From Roseiarcus sp. (GTDB taxonomy: Bacteria > Pseudomonadota > Alphaproteobacteria > Rhizobiales > Beijerinckiaceae), in NCBI GenBank assembly GCA_030153205.1, contig JASLHV010000415.1, positions 1 to 8,175 of the forward strand: a stretch of 8,175 bases of DNA, in the 5' to 3' direction. Shown in pieces: positions 6,341 to 8,175 of this stretch (within the stretch, counting starts at the first letter, position 1; each line of letters begins with the position of its first letter). Made by a program: the position numbers and the translations under genes. Below the pieces are notes generated by a model. It did not search any database and had not been told where the DNA came from. It was given only the letters and a program-made list of their open reading frames with translations.

Positions 6341-6805
6341 ATGCTACCCAAGACGCGCATGACGAAAGAAAGACCCAAAGCCCCCACGAAAAGCGAAAGC
6401 TATATCCTCGACTCGCAGGTTGGATTCGTGTTGCGTCAAGCTCAACAACGCCACACGACGATTTTCGCGTCGCTCATGGTCGAAGGCCTTACGCCAACGC
6501 AATGGGCTGCGCTGTCCAAGCTCAAGGAGATCGGACCGTCCTCGCAGAATTTGCTCGGCCGGCTCACGGCGATGGACGCAGCCACGATCAAAGGCGTCAT
6601 CGACCGCCTGACCAAACGCGGCATTACCGAGACCAGACCGGATCCCGCCGATGGAAGACGTCTGCTGGTCACGCTGACCGCGGTTGGCGCCGCGGTCTAT
6701 GACAAAGCCGCGCCGATCGCCGCTCGCATAACCGAGCAGACATTGGAGCCGTTGAACGAAGAAGAGCGTCGGACCTTCGTTGAGCTGCTGAGAAAACTCA
6801 CCTAG
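6341..6805 (+). CDS. MarR family transcriptional regulator, NicR/BpsR-like
   Basis: A 154-residue winged-helix regulator. Residues 1-20 are a basic, poorly ordered-looking tail; 21-50 give the first dimerisation helix (SQVGFVLRQAQQRH); LTPTQWAALSKL (50-61), GPSSQNLLGRLTAMD (65-79) and the recognition helix region DAATIKGVIDRLTKRG (79-94) form the HTH; RPDPADGRRL (99-108) is the wing; the C-terminal helices close the dimer. QWAAL, RLTAMDAATIKGV and the wing strongly recall NicR of Pseudomonas putida and BpsR of Bordetella, which repress nicotinate catabolism genes and release DNA on binding 6-hydroxynicotinate; that likeness is from memory. It probably controls this locus and, being last in the importer block, its own synthesis. 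AGGA at 6332-6335 supports the start at 6341; Met at 6359 is an alternative. Its stop lies 5 bp from the convergent clpS stop. Confidence 0.88.
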   Translation: MLPKTRMTKERPKAPTKSESYILDSQVGFVLRQAQQRHTTIFASLMVEGLTPTQWAALSKLKEIGPSSQNLLGRLTAMDAATIKGVIDRLTKRGITETRPDPADGRRLLVTLTAVGAAVYDKAAPIAARITEQTLEPLNEEERRTFVELLRKLT

Positions 6806-6810
6806 ACGTC

Positions 6811-7116
6811 CTATTCCTCCGGCTCCGTGGTGAACAACAGCGGATAGCCTTTAGCGCGTCCGGCATCGGTCGCGCGCGTCGCCTTGGTTTCAGCGACATC
6901 CTTAGTGAAGACGGCGACGACGCAAACGCCTTTGCGATGCGCGGTCAACATAACCGCATAGGCGCGATCCTCGTTCATTCGGAATTCTGCTTTCAAGATC
7001 ATCACGACAAATTCGCGCGGCGTATAATCGTCATTGACGAGTATAACTTTATGCAGCTTCGGCCGCTCAGTCTTGACCTTGGTTTTCGTCCTCGGCTTGG
7101 CCGTCGTGTCTGCCAT
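6811..7116 (-). CDS. clpS: ATP-dependent Clp protease adaptor ClpS, ClpS2 type
   Basis: A 101-residue adaptor that delivers proteins with N-terminal degrons to ClpAP. After a lysine-rich tail (1-20) comes the core: KVILVNDDYTPREFV with Asn28, Asp29 and Asp30 at the positions that bind the substrate alpha-amino group, His60 in MLTAHRKG, and VFTKDVAETKA. The gatekeeper methionine of E. coli ClpS (Met40, in NDDYTPMEFV) is Arg34 here. The Arg, the lysine-rich tail and the ending PLLFTTEPEE match my recollection of alphaproteobacterial ClpS2, a second ClpS with stricter specificity, as opposed to the ClpS1 usually next to clpA. No clpA is present here, which fits. It lies 83 bp downstream of the enamidase gene in the same direction and converges with the MarR gene. 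A link to the catabolic genes is not evident. Confidence 0.95.
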   Translation of the reverse strand: MADTTAKPRTKTKVKTERPKLHKVILVNDDYTPREFVVMILKAEFRMNEDRAYAVMLTAHRKGVCVVAVFTKDVAETKATRATDAGRAKGYPLLFTTEPEE

Positions 7117-7130
7117 AGGCGCTCGATCCG

Positions 7131-7164
7131 AAAGTGGGAGGTTTGACTTCTATTTTCCCACTTT
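7131..7164. other. 9-bp perfect inverted repeat between the enamidase and clpS genes
   Basis: AAAGTGGGA (7131-7139) and its exact complement TCCCACTTT (7156-7164) enclose 16 bases, upstream of the clpS start. It could be an operator, a weak bidirectional terminator (the plus strand continues with one more T, giving TTTT) or a 5' UTR hairpin of clpS. The sequence alone does not decide. Confidence 0.4.
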
Positions 7165-7193
7165 TGCCGCAGTGCGTCATCCCTAAAGAGAGG

Positions 7194-7209
7194 CGCAGGT
7201 CATCCTGCG
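7194..7209 (-). terminator. Possible terminator hairpin at the end of the enamidase gene
   Basis: A perfect 6-bp GC-rich stem, CGCAGG-ATGA-CCTGCG on the minus strand, with the TGA stop in the loop. It is followed on that strand by CCTCTCTTT, a pyrimidine run that is only partly U-rich. It may be a weak intrinsic terminator or part of a dispersed repeat: GTCATCC recurs at 7176-7182 and 7199-7205. Confidence 0.3.
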
Positions 7210-8175
7210 ACCACGCTCGGCACTTTTGTCGCAGGCGGCGTGTTGCGACTGCGCTGCGAGCGAACCACGCCATCAATGACGGTCATGCCGACGCCCGGCA
7301 GATCGCCCAGGGCGATGCTCTCCAACAGCGTCTTGCCCGCGGTATGTTGAGCGCGGTCGAGGAAAACGAAATCAGCGGCGCGGCCGACTTCGATCAAACC
7401 GCAATCGAGCGCCCGCATACGCGCCGTGTTGCCCGTGGCAAAGCAGAAGGCGATTTCCGCGGGGACTTCGCCGAGCGAAGCCAGCAATGAAATCATCCGT
7501 AAAATGCCAAGCGGCTGCACCCCAGAGCCGGCCGGCGCGTCAGTGCCGAGGATCACGCGATCGAGCTGCTTCATCTCCTTGGCGGCGCGCAATGTGACCA
7601 GCGCCGCGCGCTCGTTGCCATTATGGACCAGCTCCAATCCTCGGCCGCATTGCTCGCAAAGGCACCGGATCTGATCGTCAGGAAGCGCCGTATGGCCGCC
7701 GTTGATGTGGCCGATGACGTCGGTGTCGGCTTCGAGCACGACGTCCTTATCGATAAGTCCGGAGCCTGGAATCGACGGTCCTCCGGTGTGGATCGTCGAG
7801 TTGATCCCATATTTGCGCGCCCAAGCGACCATCTTGCGCGCGGTTGGCCCGTCTTTAACGCCGCCAAGGCCGACCTCGCCGAGGTAGCGCACGCCGGCCT
7901 GGGCGAGTTCCGCGAAATCGCGCTCCTCCATGCCTGGCTCGATGACCGGCGCGCCGGCATGGACTTTCACGCCGCTCGCCCGAAAGGATGAAAAGCAGCG
8001 CTGCGCATAAATCGCCATCGCCTTGAGGCCGACAACGTCGCGCGGCCGACCAGGCGTATGAACTTCGCCAGCGGAAATCATTGTCGTGACGCCGCCGTGC
8101 AGACAGGAATCGATCCAGCCAAGCTGGTTCTGCCGTGGCGTCCAATCGCCGGCGACAGGATGGACATGGCTGTCG
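7200..8175 (-). CDS. ena: Enamidase (6-oxo-1,4,5,6-tetrahydronicotinate amidohydrolase), N-terminus missing
   Basis: The last 324 residues of an amidohydrolase-superfamily enzyme; the frame is open at the right edge, so the N-terminal part lies outside. Enamidase hydrolyses the cyclic enamide 1,4,5,6-tetrahydro-6-oxonicotinate to 2-formylglutarate and ammonia in reductive nicotinate breakdown. Numbering from the edge: HxH metal motif in DSHVHP (His3, His5), WIDSCLHGGVTTMISAGE, GVKVHAG with Lys70, GEVGLGG with Glu100, STIHTGG with His129, GHINGG with His156, GTDAPAG with Asp212 and PLGILR after it, then FCFATGNTARM and a closing SRNTPPATK. The order and spacing match E. barkeri enamidase as I remember it, including the unusual SRNTPPA end, which separates it from hydantoinases and dihydroorotases. 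A complete binuclear metal set is present, so it should be active. It is transcribed towards clpS, opposite to the importer block, and its promoter lies beyond the window. Confidence 0.88.
   Translation of the reverse strand, partial: DSHVHPVAGDWTPRQNQLGWIDSCLHGGVTTMISAGEVHTPGRPRDVVGLKAMAIYAQRCFSSFRASGVKVHAGAPVIEPGMEERDFAELAQAGVRYLGEVGLGGVKDGPTARKMVAWARKYGINSTIHTGGPSIPGSGLIDKDVVLEADTDVIGHINGGHTALPDDQIRCLCEQCGRGLELVHNGNERAALVTLRAAKEMKQLDRVILGTDAPAGSGVQPLGILRMISLLASLGEVPAEIAFCFATGNTARMRALDCGLIEVGRAADFVFLDRAQHTAGKTLLESIALGDLPGVGMTVIDGVVRSQRSRNTPPATKVPSVVAG

Noticed and set aside
7134..7490. Plus-strand frame of 118 codons opposite the enamidase
   Set aside because: Antisense to strongly conserved enamidase sequence, with no motif of its own.

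Overview
The window suggests a GC-rich alphaproteobacterium, most likely of the Hyphomicrobiales (Rhizobiales) type. Three things point there: a ClpS of the ClpS2 kind, a fused Liv-type permease, and intergenic repeats of the 'CGTCATTGCGAGGAGCGAAGCGACGAAGC' and 'GCTACGCGCGGT...CTTCGCGGGGGAGG' styles that are scattered through genomes of this order. The assignment rests on recall of families, not on a search.

Layout. Positions 2-6805 on the plus strand form one tightly packed co-directional block. It starts with the 3' part of a UPF0280 (ApbE-like fold) gene, followed by two tandem paralogous 'amino acid synthesis' (PF06684/DUF1185) genes. A complete branched-chain-amino-acid-type (HAAT/Liv) ABC importer follows: a secreted binding protein, a single-chain LivH-LivM permease, and LivG and LivF ATPases. 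A MarR regulator resembling NicR/BpsR closes the block. Several junctions are ATGA or GTGA overlaps. The largest gap (160 bp, after the binding protein) holds a double-hairpin repeat. The minus strand carries clpS (6811-7116), which converges on the MarR gene with 5 bp between the stops, and then a 5'-truncated amidohydrolase (7200-8175) that looks clearly like enamidase.

How the genes may work together. Enamidase opens the ring of 1,4,5,6-tetrahydro-6-oxonicotinate in the reductive nicotinate pathway (Eubacterium barkeri; a related route was described biochemically in Azorhizobium). NicR and BpsR are MarR repressors that respond to 6-hydroxynicotinate in other proteobacteria. Finding both beside a dedicated importer suggests a nicotinate or related N-heterocycle catabolic locus, with the importer taking up the ring compound or a pathway intermediate. 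The UPF0280 protein and the two AA_synth paralogues have no established role, and their place here makes them candidates for accessory enzymes of this route. The other expected enzymes (6-hydroxynicotinate reductase, nicotinate dehydrogenase) would lie outside the window and cannot be confirmed. clpS is probably a housekeeping neighbour.

No tRNA, rRNA, CRISPR array, transposase or prophage gene was seen, and no stretch above 300 bp lacks a gene.
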